DNA of 64,000 nt from Spisula solida (lineage: Eukaryota; Mollusca; Bivalvia; Venerida; Mactridae). Within the stretch, counting starts at the first letter, position 1. Every line of letters starts with the position of its first letter. The position numbers and the translations under genes were made by a program. Below the pieces are notes generated by a model. It was not told the origin of the DNA. It saw nothing but the letters and a program-made list of their open reading frames with translations, and did no database searches. The DNA is taken from assembly GCA_947247005.1 (NCBI GenBank), contig OX365952.1, forward strand, positions 43,256,722-43,320,721, in the 5' to 3' direction. Positions 1 through 10,079 of this stretch are shown piece after piece.

Positions 1-150
1 ATTTAGTTTCTAGGAGTTCATTAACTGAATCAATATAAGCATTGCCAATCCTTGTACCCCACATTGTTGTTGTTAAAGAATTATAAAGAATTTAAATTTG
101 GACGAAAATTTAAGATTTCCACAAATGCTTTGATAAAACAATACCCTGTT

Positions 151-325
151 CAGGGTTGTCCTAATGAGACGGTCGGAGGCCGATTTGACTGCCTCAATTT
201 GGCTCAAATGGTATTTGAGCCACCTCAAATAACCCAGACCCTGCTAGCAGCCTTCGGAGCTCAGGCACCTTGGTCTCCTCTAATGTACAAAAAGCCTTCT
301 ACATGAAATCCTAGGGACAACCCTG
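151..325. mobile_element. 175-bp MITE with 5-bp target duplication
   Basis: The ends are inverted repeats, CAGGGTTGTCCTA at the left and TAGGGACAACCCTG at the right. The direct 5-mer CTGTT flanks both sides (146-150 and 326-330). It lies in the RRP12 intron after exon 7. The open frame through it is incidental. Confidence 0.7.
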
Positions 326-375
326 CTGTTGCTTTGATTCGTTTGAAGTGGGGTTTAATTATGTAAAACACTCAC

Positions 376-514
376 CTCCACATGTCTCGATCAGTTGTAT
401 ACAATGTTTGGCAGTCATAGATGCAGCCGGATGATACGGAGGACAGGTACCGTCCAACATAAATAGACTTCCCTTCAACACGATACACACACCATTCTGG
501 GCAGCTCGACGAAT
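376..514 (-). CDS. RRP12: RRP12 coding exon 7 (last in window)
   Basis: 139 nt, acceptor TATACAG, donor GTGAGT, ends phase 1. It encodes [16 protein letters not shown] and [16 protein letters not shown], matching human IRKAAQHGVCSVLKGS. I see no further RRP12 exon in 1-375. Confidence 0.94.
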
Positions 515-3500
515 CTGTATAATAAATACCGGTACATCTCAGTCAACAATGCACAAACAGTCTGTGAATTTAGGATTTGAAACTTCTTGCCCGAATCAGC
601 AAAACGGAATAGTATTCCTATATATATACTCTATACATAATTACCATAGAAGTTAACTGCCCATATCAACAATTATTTGTCCCGGTCAACTGGACAATTG
701 ATAATTTCACAGACTGCACACATACTGTTTCTGTAGCACTTATACAAACATGAAACATCATCATATGGCTTTCATTTGACTCTGGAAACTGCAAATGTAC
801 TCTTGAATTTGACAGAAGTGCCAGTTTTGATCTTGCAAATAACAAGACAAATCTTTAGCAATATTTTGATGACTTTTGGAAATTCAGAATTCAGAGTCAG
901 GAGTCATTTTGACTCTGCACTTTTGGAGGCTAGTGAAAGTCCCGCAACATTATACACATTGACAATTACAGTCCAGGGGTTCCACTAACTTCTGGATCTG
1001 AAGGGTCATCTTGATACTTTTGACTAAATTAACCATTTTATAGACTAAATACTGATGATTTTAAAAGAAATGACCCTTCACACCAATATCTTCAGGGTCA
1101 AAATGTGGCTTTTTGGAAAGTTTAATGGTCAAAACCCCTACTCCCGAGTCAAATGGAACTCCTGACATTATTTATGTGATCAAACCCTTCTTTATCTATC
1201 TGATTGTACTAAGGGCCCATAAAAACCTTGCAACTGAAATTGACAATAAACTTAGTTGATAAAGATTGAGAAACAGTTATACCTTGGGTTTTTTGTGCAC
1301 AATAAAAGTGAGAACACCTCTGTATACATGCTGTACAGATGAGTTATTCCACGCTGCTGCGTCCTGGGATCTCAACAAGAAACAAAGACTCATGATCAAC
1401 TGAAAAATAATCATTAACATAATTAATTGACAAAATCAGGTTACAAATACATGTGCATCAAATACTGTATATTTTGTGTGATATCAGAGCTCAGAATGCA
1501 TGTTCCTTTTCTGAGGGATAAATTAATTGTGTCCACTGCAAAAGATTCCACTAAAACATGCAAAGTTGTGACTTTGACAGTGAATTGAATAGAACAAGTT
1601 CCGGTTTTTCTCCAAGTCGCTAATTACTAAGTTAACACCTGTGTAACACATGATATGTAGAGTAAGGGAGAAGGGAAAGCAGGGTAATCTGTTATGTCGC
1701 CTTGTCCTGGGCTCAGTTAAAGAAAGATTATGATGGCTAACTAGTACTCACAGATTTAACCAGAGATGTAGCATCTTCGTCAGCATATTTCCCTAGTAAA
1801 TCCAGCAATTTCTTAGCAACCTCTGAGAACTGCCGTCTTAATACTGGCACTGGTACTCTGAAAAACATGTTGTTTTAAGTTATACACTATTAATTTGCCT
1901 TTTGATGTTTTACACCAGTTTACACCAAAGAGAGAGGGTTGACCTATTCAGTTTTCCTGGAATTATTTATTAATTAGTAGCAACTTGCTTTTCCACAAGT
2001 AGCTGACAAGAGGAAAAGGCAGTAGTGGATTCACTATAGACCTCGGGAGTCAAACCCAGATTGACTGGGGGTTACTTTTTTACTACAGAGGCAAAACAAT
2101 ACCACCACATTAAGCAGTGTAAATAAATGTTGACGTCCAATGAAGAATATTGAAGCAAGCATTGTCACTGGTTAAAGTATCTTCATAAAATCATATAGTA
2201 ACCAATCAGATATAACAGTACATTGGCTAATTGGGTAATATATATATATCTTTATTTCCCTCGTATTCCGGAGATATACATTTGAACAATATTTTCATAC
2301 AGTGACAAATTAATGGAATTCAAACTAAATAACATATATGGGAAGCCAGTGAATACCAGTCTGACTAGCCTATAACTAGTATATGGTTGGTACAACTATA
2401 TTCTTACCTTTTGATGACAACAGACAATAGATATACGATGGCAGTGGTAGAGTCCTCGTCTTCAGCCGTCTCCAGTGCTGTCATCTGTAAGATTCATAAT
2501 ACAGTTTGTAATATCAGGTGTTTCACATTCACAAGGGAATGGATTTTAGCATTAGAAGGGGAAGTGTAATTCTTAATGGTCAAAATATGACTTTGCAGTG
2601 TTAACCTAACCCACTATTGACTAAATATTGTCTGACTAGTAACTCATGTACTATTGATTATAATTAACATTGTTTATATTACTTGTTATTGTAAATATGT
2701 TCCCATATTACATGTATATGTAAATCACTTAACCGTGAAAATAAGAGTATATATAAAGACATCACACAATTTTTGGCTCAGGTTGATTAGTTGTCAATTT
2801 GAGATCCCGCCTAAGGAGTAGCGGGGTCCTGGATGGGGTCTGGTCTGAACCTACCTCCAGGATGGGTTCTGATATGGCTTACTCCTACATGGTGAGCGGA
2901 TAGTTTGTTAAATAATGAATACCATACATATTCCAGCATGCTACCTGGCATTGAAGGGTATAAGTTTAGAAGTAAACGCATGAGTCGATGACACAAGTCG
3001 AAATTGCCTGGCCCTTCAAATAGGGGTGACATTATAATAAATAATAACTTCACTTTTAGAATAACTAGTAGTAGTCTTACCAGGGCAGCAAAATATTCTG
3101 TCTCTGTTTCTTTACCACCTTCTAACTTGATCACCTCAGTTATTGCTGCTAACACAGCTAGTATCTGCAATACAGATTCAATTCAAACAATGAGCATTGT
3201 ATAAGGAAATTCTATAGTCCAGTTAAATTCCTGCCAACTTCAAACTTGTGAAACACAGATACAATTATCTTCATATTCAATATATCTCTAATATAAAGTT
3301 TAAGAAATGTAAATGTGCCGATGGTAACTATACCAGTTTCCCATTATGGCAATATAACCTGTTTGATATCATAAGACTAGAGTGTGTAATTTATATATGT
3401 ATAGAAGGCTGAACGGACGCATGAAGAATAAATTAGTATTCATTTCAATAATTCTGAATTTCATTACCTCTTTATGAAGAGCAGAATTAGAGGCCCAATA

Positions 3501-4878
3501 TCGATGGACTTTATTAAATGTGGTATTGGTACACTCTGTCCAATTAGTTGCCCAAGTCTTAAACGTGCCCATGGTTTGTTGATCCGATTCTGTTGCCATG
3601 GATTCTCCATCATGATCAGCTTCAGTCTTGTCATGTTTAGCTAAGGCATCCATAGTCAGCATACTGGGACCTGTAAGAGAAAAATTAATCATAAGTCATG
3701 ACTATCGTATTATATGCAACTTCAGCATGAAAATTAGTAGCAAAGTATTACTGCTTATTATTGCAACTTGATGGTACGAAGCACAAACAATTATAGGGGC
3801 AAGGATTCTGTTATAAATACCAATATATTAAGAAAGGCGAATATCGGAAAGTGGAGTGCCTGTCACATAAGGTATTTTTTCATTTATTCACTCACATGCT
3901 AATTTGCTATATTACAGGTATCAGCTTGTAGCGAAGATATTTTAAATTAATATACTATTTGAATGAATAATACACCTACACGGCTACAAGTGTGACAGGC
4001 ACTTTTATAATCGGCAGTCACTTACTCGCCTGTCATAGATATTAAACAGTGGTAAACTCTGATTTGGCTGGGGGAGACAAGTGTTTGGGTATGTGCTGAC
4101 TGCCTATGGGTCACTCACTGCCAGGTGGGGGGTCACAGCCAACATGAATACCTTGTGGTCGTGTGACCAGGTCTATTATATCGCCCGATCTGTGTATAAC
4201 ACACAGATTTGTATATCATACACAGATTTGTGTATCAATTGATACACAAATTGGGATATTGCATATATATGCAATTGCAATAAATTGTTAAAAACTAAGA
4301 AGTATCTGATGCATATCTTTGAATTTGTACATATTTTAATGAACAGTCTTAGTTTTTCTTTAATTATCTTGCTAAATGTGCCTGTTAGGAAAAATGTAAA
4401 ATCGCAAGAAATGCACTAATAGGCATAACAAATGATTATTGTGCTGAAACATGTGTTACATACACATGTATACTGTTTCTGCAACGAAATGCGCTTTTTG
4501 CTCATTAAAAAAATATTCCCATTTTTCTTATGACATATCCCGATTTGTGTATCAAGGTATACACAGATCTGTATATTATGATATACAAATTGGGAGGATA
4601 AACAAATCGGGCGATATAATAGACCTGGTGACAGTGTCAATACATTTTATGTATCAAATTCTTGCATCTGCATAATCAGAAACAAATTGATATGAACAGG
4701 TGAACTGAAACCTATAATAATTCAACCTACCTCCAGATTTGTTGAAAAACCGATTTTTGGCAGCATCCCTGTATTTCTTCTTTTCGGGATTTGAGGTAGA
4801 ACTGTGGCCTTTCTTCCACCGTTTTCCCTTCCCCTTGTGTAGCTTAGGTAGCTTACTAGTCTTCGCCTTACTTCCCAT
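376..4878 (-). CDS. RRP12: RRP12-like protein, 5' part (7 exons, runs off window)
   Basis: RRP12 is a HEAT-repeat nucleolar factor for processing and nuclear export of pre-40S (and pre-60S) particles. Coding exons in transcript order are 4731-4878, 3468-3670, 3081-3164, 2408-2484, 1752-1857, 1283-1399 and 376-514 (874 nt, about 291 codons). Every intron is GT-AG and the frame is kept throughout. The N-terminus has the basic family signature [11 protein letters not shown], then KNRFF. Exon 2 carries [16 protein letters not shown], exon 3 [13 protein letters not shown], and exon 7 [12 protein letters not shown] and HPAA; each matches my recollection of human RRP12 in order and spacing. The human protein is about 1300 aa, so the missing C-terminal three quarters should lie left of position 1. 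The start at 4878 is the first ATG before the conserved basic block. Exon boundaries are read by eye; identity is very secure. Confidence 0.95.
974..1164. mobile_element. MITE, CAGGGGTTCC family, copy 1
   Basis: Imperfect terminal inverted repeats CAGGGGTTCCAC and GGAACTCCTG. The whole 191 bp is homologous to the reverse complement of 31382-31570, sharing for example ATGTGGCTT and TACTTTTGACTAA. It sits in a RRP12 intron, and no clear target duplication remains. Confidence 0.65.
1283..1399 (-). CDS. RRP12: RRP12 coding exon 6
   Basis: 117 nt, phase 0 at both ends, acceptor TTTTTCAG, donor GTATAA. It encodes [13 protein letters not shown] and [15 protein letters not shown], matching human LATLLRKQDLEAW ... 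YHGLLSFTVHPKPK. Confidence 0.92.
1752..1857 (-). CDS. RRP12: RRP12 coding exon 5
   Basis: 106 nt, completes the split Arg codon, then [20 protein letters not shown]. Donor GTGAGT in phase 0. It aligns to human VPSPVLIKKFSDTSKAFMDI. Confidence 0.9.
2408..2484 (-). CDS. RRP12: RRP12 coding exon 4
   Basis: 77 nt, starts phase 0, ends phase 2, donor GTAAGA. It encodes [12 protein letters not shown] and then [11 protein letters not shown], matching the human MTTMEAVESPES ... AYLLNLVLKR helix pair. Confidence 0.9.
3081..3164 (-). CDS. RRP12: RRP12 coding exon 3
   Basis: 84 nt, phase 0 at both ends, acceptor TTGCAG, donor GTAAGA. It encodes VLAAITEVI and [13 protein letters not shown], nearly identical to human RRP12. 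Confidence 0.95.
3468..3670 (-). CDS. RRP12: RRP12 coding exon 2
   Basis: 203 nt, acceptor CTTACAG, donor GTAATG, ends in phase 0. It holds a variable acidic stretch and then [15 protein letters not shown], equivalent to the human SDCTNVTFSKVQRFW region. Confidence 0.93.
3856..4002. repeat. Small inverted repeat, GTGCCTGTCACA ends
   Basis: GTGCCTGTCACA at 3856 is matched by its complement TGTGACAGGCAC ending at 4002, about 147 bp in all. It is probably a short MITE in RRP12 intron 1. Confidence 0.5.
4168..4627. mobile_element. 460-bp MITE with 5-bp target duplication
   Basis: Terminal inverted repeats read CAGGTCTATTATATCGCCCG from both ends. GTGAC is duplicated directly at 4163-4167 and 4628-4632. 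Inside are several short variants of 'gatttgtgtatcaa' in both orientations. It is in RRP12 intron 1. Confidence 0.75.
4731..4878 (-). CDS. RRP12: RRP12 coding exon 1 (start codon)
   Basis: 148 nt, begins with ATG at 4878 and ends with a GTAGGT donor in phase 1. It encodes a lysine-rich start with [13 protein letters not shown], the conserved N-terminal motif of RRP12. Confidence 0.93.
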
Positions 4879-5677
4879 TTTAAATTAATATAATATCACT
4901 ACAAAATCTAGGTACATAGCGGACTTAATAATAATAAATTTTAGTAAATTTACACACGTGAAATAACCGGAAGTTATTGTGATTATTTACCTTGAAGAGT
5001 AGCAGTTTCGGCTTAACGCGAGTGGGTATCAAATACGAAACGGACCTCATTTCGCGAAATTGTCACAGCGGCAGAAAAAGACCCCTACAAAATACTTATC
5101 AAATTGTTTACTAATTGCAGATACTATAGATATTAAAGATAACAGATATAAGCAACTGCCTCTACAACCTACCAAATATCACCCGTGTGACTTAAATTCC
5201 TCAAAATCGACCAGTTTGTAACAAATAAAACTTCAACAGTTTTAGTCCTATTTTGTCTGTAACTTACAAGAAACGAAGGTTGGTGCAAAGATCTAAACAC
5301 ACAGATTGGACACTCAATTGAAAGCTGAGAGAAAATGCAAAATAGCATGCAGCAGATTCTGTTAGTTTGCATCAAAAGTTTTGTTTGTCATCCTTTTTTA
5401 CTGACCAATGTCTCATTTTGAAGAGCTAAGTTTCTTCTATTGTATGAGGTAACATGTTTAGTCTACCTCTTACATAATTCAGAAAATGATGATTTGAATG
5501 AGGCAAACCGGATGTTTTCTTATAAACTATGAATTGCCATGGGAATGAGAGTATGCCTGGCTCTTTGAGGTCTATTGTTTTATTCCTTGACTGGTTTCAA
5601 TATTCGAGGTATGATTGGAAAGCTGAATAATAGATATATTGCATAGAATTATTATGGTTTGTAGGACATGCCTTACC
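4879..5677 (-). promoter_or_regulatory. Upstream region of RRP12
   Basis: About 0.8 kb 5' of the RRP12 start codon. The first 200 bp are somewhat richer in CpG (for example around 5015-5060), as expected for a housekeeping promoter, but no TATA box or named motif can be assigned. No further coding sequence is seen. Confidence 0.35.
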
Positions 5678-6123
5678 TTAAAAGCCTTCCGGGATGGCGG
5701 GTGTTGATGCCTGTCTAATACGCTGCCTCGTCGTTCCCCTAAATGTATTGCGCTCTTGTTGCTCTGCCTACTGTACTGATATGTCATTGAGTACTTTTGC
5801 TACTCTTGGTTCTGTTAATATAGGTTTCATGTTATAAATTATTTTATCACATTGCACTGTGGCATTTGGGTTTCGGGGAGGGGGCACTTCGTCACATGGT
5901 ATAACCCGAAGAACGTCCAACCGAGTGATGAGTAACCAGCGAAGGTAAATATTGTTGACTGGCGAGTACAGTCGAGTGCAGTAGTGTTGTTAGATTTCTT
6001 ACCAGCAACTATTGACTTCAGGACTGTCACCATATAGATCTGTGTCTGTGAATGGTCACGAAGGTTGAAATTAACTTTTTTTAAACAATCACGCTTGCTA
6101 TCATTGGATAAAGCTGATAACGC
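5678..6123 (-). CDS. Putative two-exon fragment of an unrecognised gene
   Basis: Exon A at 6003-6123 has acceptor TTTCTGTGTATCAG and donor GTAAGA. It encodes 40 codons with LSNDSKRDCLKKVNFNLRDH and QIYMVTVLKSIVAG. Exon B begins at 5811 after TATTAACAG and continues in frame as EPRVAKVLNDISVQ, then TAG at 5768-5770. In the same frame the sequence stays open for 29 more codons, including TTRQRIRQASTPAIPEGF, to TAA at 5678-5680. Local GC is higher than the flanks. I cannot name the protein and see no start codon or upstream exons. It may be the 3' end of a gene, an alternative exon pair, or a decayed copy. Confidence 0.35.
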
Positions 6124-6480
6124 CTGATACACAGAAAATAATGTTCAAATTGCGCTTTGGCCCCGCTAATGAGTCAATAATATAAATGTTCTCCTCTTCG
6201 TATCATGTTTTTCATTGATGCATACATTTGATAAATTTCAAGTTATAAAATAAAGTTTAAAGTTTGTAAGGCGGGGAAACTTGAATGAACTTTAATGATA
6301 CAAAACTGTGTTTTCTTGTTTTATTCTGAGTTTGTATTTGAAATCATTTGCATTAGTAGCGTGTATGTCTCCGAATGGCATTACTCTAAGCATGGCAACG
6401 CATGAGAATGCTACTAATAAGCAAATATATTCATTTTGTTTTGAGGGACCCTGACCAAGCCTTCTTGCAAGGCTACACGA
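6124..6480. other. No feature recognised
   Basis: AT-rich sequence between the putative exons and the transposase fragment. No splice-bounded open frame or clear repeat was recognised. Confidence 0.4.
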
Positions 6481-6539
6481 AGCTCATTGTGTTGTTTGGT
6501 TGGACCTGGCGGCTAGATAGTGTCCCCTGAAGAATGTTC

Positions 6540-6696
6540 TAGATATACTAAGTATTATATCCGATTTAGGTCCTCGGGTCTTGCAAGCCAATCCAATATG
6601 TTGATTAATGTATTGTTTGGTAAAATTTGCTCTATGTGGAAGTGAATTATCGTCCACCAACACACAGTTTCGCCTGTATTGGAACGGAGAGAACAT
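6540..6696 (-). pseudogene. Degenerate Tc1/mariner-type transposase fragment
   Basis: One minus frame reads VLVDDNSLPHRANFTKQYIN, which fits the 'DNA.PH.A' motif holding the second catalytic Asp of Tc1/mariner DDE transposases. A neighbouring frame then reads LDWLARPEDLN, like the family's 'LDWP..SPDLNPIE'. The frameshift between them and the immediate loss of frame show a dead fragment of about 50 codons. No terminal repeats were located. Confidence 0.6.
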
Positions 6697-6734
6697 AAAA
6701 ATATCCTGTAGTATCTTGTCGCAATGAACAACTT

Positions 6735-7590
6735 AGCATGTCCACTTGGCAATCGCATCCAAACCTATCACTGTCCTGGAAGAACATAACATGTCGACAT
6801 AACAATCGCATCCAAACCGTTCAATGTCATGACATGGAAGAACATAGTATGTCCACCCGGCAATCGCATCCAAACCAATCAATGTCCTGGAAGAACATAG
6901 CATGTCCACATAACAATCGGATCCAAACCGTTCAATGTCATGACATGGAAAAACATAGTATGTCCACCTAACAATCGCATCCAAACCGTTCAATGTCAAG
7001 ACATGGAAGAACATAGTACAAATGTACATGTATGTCCACCTAACAATCGCATTCAAACCGTTCAATGCAATGACATGGAATAACATAGTATGTCTACCTA
7101 ACAATTGAATCCAAACCGTTCAATGCAATGGCATGGAATAACATAGCATGTCCACATAACAATCCAATCCAAACCGTTCAATGACATGGAAGAACATAGC
7201 ATGTCCACCTTACAATCGCACCCAAACCGTTCAATGTTATGACATGGAATAACATAGCATGTCCACATAACAATCCAATCCAAACCGTTAAATATCATGG
7301 AATAACAAAGCATGTCCACCTAACAATCGAATCCAAACCGTTAAATATCATGGAATAACATAGCATGTCCACCTAACAATCGCATCCAAACCGTTCAATG
7401 CAATGACATGGAATAACATAGCGTGTCCACATGACAAACCAATCCAAACCGTTCAATGACATGAAAGAACATAGCTTGTTCACATAACAATCCAATCCGT
7501 TCAATGACATGGAAGAACATAGCATGTTCACATAACAATCCAATCCAAACCGTTCATTGACATGGAAGAACATAGCATGTCCACATGACT
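6735..7590. repeat. Minisatellite, about 53-58 bp unit
   Basis: About 15 diverged copies of a unit containing 'aacatagcatgtccac', 'taacaatc' and 'aatccaaaccgttcaatg'. Unit length varies because a 'tgcaatgac'-type segment is gained or lost. Open frames on both strands are by-products of the array. Confidence 0.85.
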
Positions 7591-7599
7591 ATCGAATAC

Positions 7600-9478
7600 T
7601 GACAATCTAGCAGCCTACAAACAGCGCTACTGTAACCAGGCGGATGCATTGTGAATATTTTGTGTTTTTGCATGTTTTATGTTTAGTACTATGTATGATT
7701 GTGTATGTAGCCCTCAGTATTGTACACACAATGTCCGTTGTTAATGGCCAAAACTATTGTGTAAATACTGATATGCTACTGAACTGGAAATTGATAGTGA
7801 TAAAATGTAAGAAAAATGTAAGAAAATAACTTTAATACTATGTACAACAAACCTCTGGTTATATAGTGATCATAACAACATATTGACAAAGAATCATACA
7901 TTCAAATGTGATATATGTACATTGTATATACATTGAGAAATCATTGCACATATATAAATGGATAACAGTTGATATGTCATACAAACGGAATTGCATACAG
8001 ATAAAATAGAGCATTTGTTTTCAAATAAAGCACACAGTGTTTGTCTTTGAACATTAAATATCACAAAATATACTCACTCGATATTTTATCTAACACGGAA
8101 CAACAAAATCAAAATGGGGCTAGTGGACAAATCAATGAAGGGACATAGCATTACATTTGAATAAACAGTACAGAACAACAGTACATTGTACATTGTCTAT
8201 ATAACAGACATAATATCATAGGTAGATCTAGATATACAAAATAAACATTTGTAGTTAATGACAATATAAATATGTAAGAAAATGAATGACATGCGTACGT
8301 AGAGCCAAAGCTCATCTCCGCATCGAAACACGTAAAACAGGCTAGAAGACAATGGCAAATAATGTCATTTGATAACGTCAAAAGGTTCTTGATCCTAACA
8401 CAGTCCAATGCGGATGTTGCGTTTGCTACAGGCATGCATTCAGTAGTACTTTATACTCTTTTTGTATGACACCTTAAACAATAGTTACATACGTATACTT
8501 TGAATAATAATTTGAAAATAGTAACTGCATACTGAATTGTAACAATGATCTATTCGTATATTGATTCACTGCACAAATCAAACGTCGGGCTTCTTTGAAA
8601 AACGGTAGCCCAACGAGAGGCTAGAAATCGTCAAATTTCAACGACAGTTGGAAATACAAATGGAAATCATACAAAACAAGTTATATTTTCTTATCTTATC
8701 ATGTTTCTATTAATTGAGTTCCTTCGAGGTAGATTGTTTTTATCAACAATTTTTAAACAAAATCAGTTCTTTTACTTGTTGATCAAAATTAACCTCATCC
8801 TCCGTAAGCAATTAGCAAATTCTCCACATGTAGAATGGGTATGTTTTTCATGTACTAACTTATATGTAAATAGAAATTAAAATCCAATTAACCAATTCAA
8901 AAATGAAATAAAAATGTACATGCGTAGCAATATATTGCAATGAAGTACGCACGATGTCGCCATTGCGTCATATATTTAAACTCGTAGGCGGATAGCAACA
9001 CTGTAAAGTCAGTATACTGAAAAGCTGATCACGTGACCCATTTGTTTGGTATTTGTTTTTTCAAATACAAATTGTCGTGACATTTAGTTTGAGATTACAG
9101 TTGAGACTTCAAAATGTATTACCACCTTACAGAGTAACTTAAATTAATACGAAATATACTACATACATTCATTCAATGTTTTTGTGTCAATGACGAGTGG
9201 ATTTGAAGTTATCCCACGACGGAATCATGAAATATGACATATAAATTTGCAATTCAAATTACAATCGTTAGCGACAGCAGAGGAAACCCGTTTCCAATGC
9301 CACCTCGCGGCGAGCTATTTATAGAAACGGCATGTTCCCTCTATGTCGCTGTATATTCTCAATAGGAAGTGATTGTCATAAATGACCAAAACTTTGCTTT
9401 ATTTACTCTGCATTAACTTAAATATAAATTAAGCTGGTACATTTGAAAATGAAATTAACTAATACATGTCTTTGGTAA
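7600..9478. other. Intergenic; nothing coding recognised
   Basis: AT-rich sequence downstream of TSPAN33. Short open frames here lack splice context, domain motifs or composition typical of the genes in the window. Confidence 0.5.
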
Positions 9479-9653
9479 AAACAGTGAAGTTCCGCTTATA
9501 AGACCAGTCAAAAAGTTGGTCTTAACAGCGAATCGGTCTTATTAGTGGACCTTTTTTGTTCTACATTTAATACTTTGGGACCTTAAACTGGCAAAAATAT
9601 GCATGATTTCAAAATAATCAAAGTGGTCTTATTAGCGGAACTTTACTGTACCT
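9479..9653. mobile_element. Tigger/pogo-like MITE
   Basis: CAGTGAAGTTCCGCTTATAA at the left is mirrored by 'ttattagcggaactttactg' at the right, followed by TA. The CAGT start and TA flank fit the Tc1/mariner-pogo group; the left TA flank is not intact. Confidence 0.55.
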
Positions 9654-9743
9654 AAATATATACTACATTGTATAAATATCATTTAATCATACAGATTCTA
9701 TTTAGGTGTTTCAAAGTTGTATTTGGTTAACCTGCATATGACC

Positions 9744-9749
9744 TTTATT
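9744..9749 (-). terminator. Candidate polyadenylation signal of TSPAN33
   Basis: AATAAA on the minus strand about 250 nt past the stop codon. Other candidates exist further on (for example 9398-9403), so this is only a plausible choice. Confidence 0.3.
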
Positions 9750-9998
9750 ATAAGTACAGAAGAAAAAGAGTTATATTCAGTGTTGCTACATCAACTTACT
9801 AGGTTTAAAACGAGTAAATATGACCCCTGGACAAACATAGGTATCAAAAGATAAATACATTTTAATACACGTACATCGTATATTATAAACTTATTATGAT
9901 TGTTTGTAGTCGATGAGAAATGATAACGTTAAGGTGTTGATCATTTGGATAGTCAAGACACAGGATTATTAAATATTCTGGACGTCACTGTACACACC

Positions 9999-10079
9999 TC
10001 AGGTTGACCGGTAGTTCCATTTTGACATCTGTATTTTGATTTGTTCCGACAGTCGTGACGTCAAACTCGTCAGTAACAT
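9999..10079 (-). CDS. TSPAN33: TSPAN33 coding exon 7 (C-terminal tail, stop)
   Basis: 81 nt including TGA at 9999-10001. It encodes MLLTSLTSRLSEQIKIQM then SKWNYRST. The 'QIK.Q' tail after TM4 resembles the human TSPAN33 tail (NQIKDQIKLQL). The acceptor is TTTGTAG. Confidence 0.88.
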   Translation of the reverse strand: MLLTSLTSRLSEQIKIQMSKWNYRST

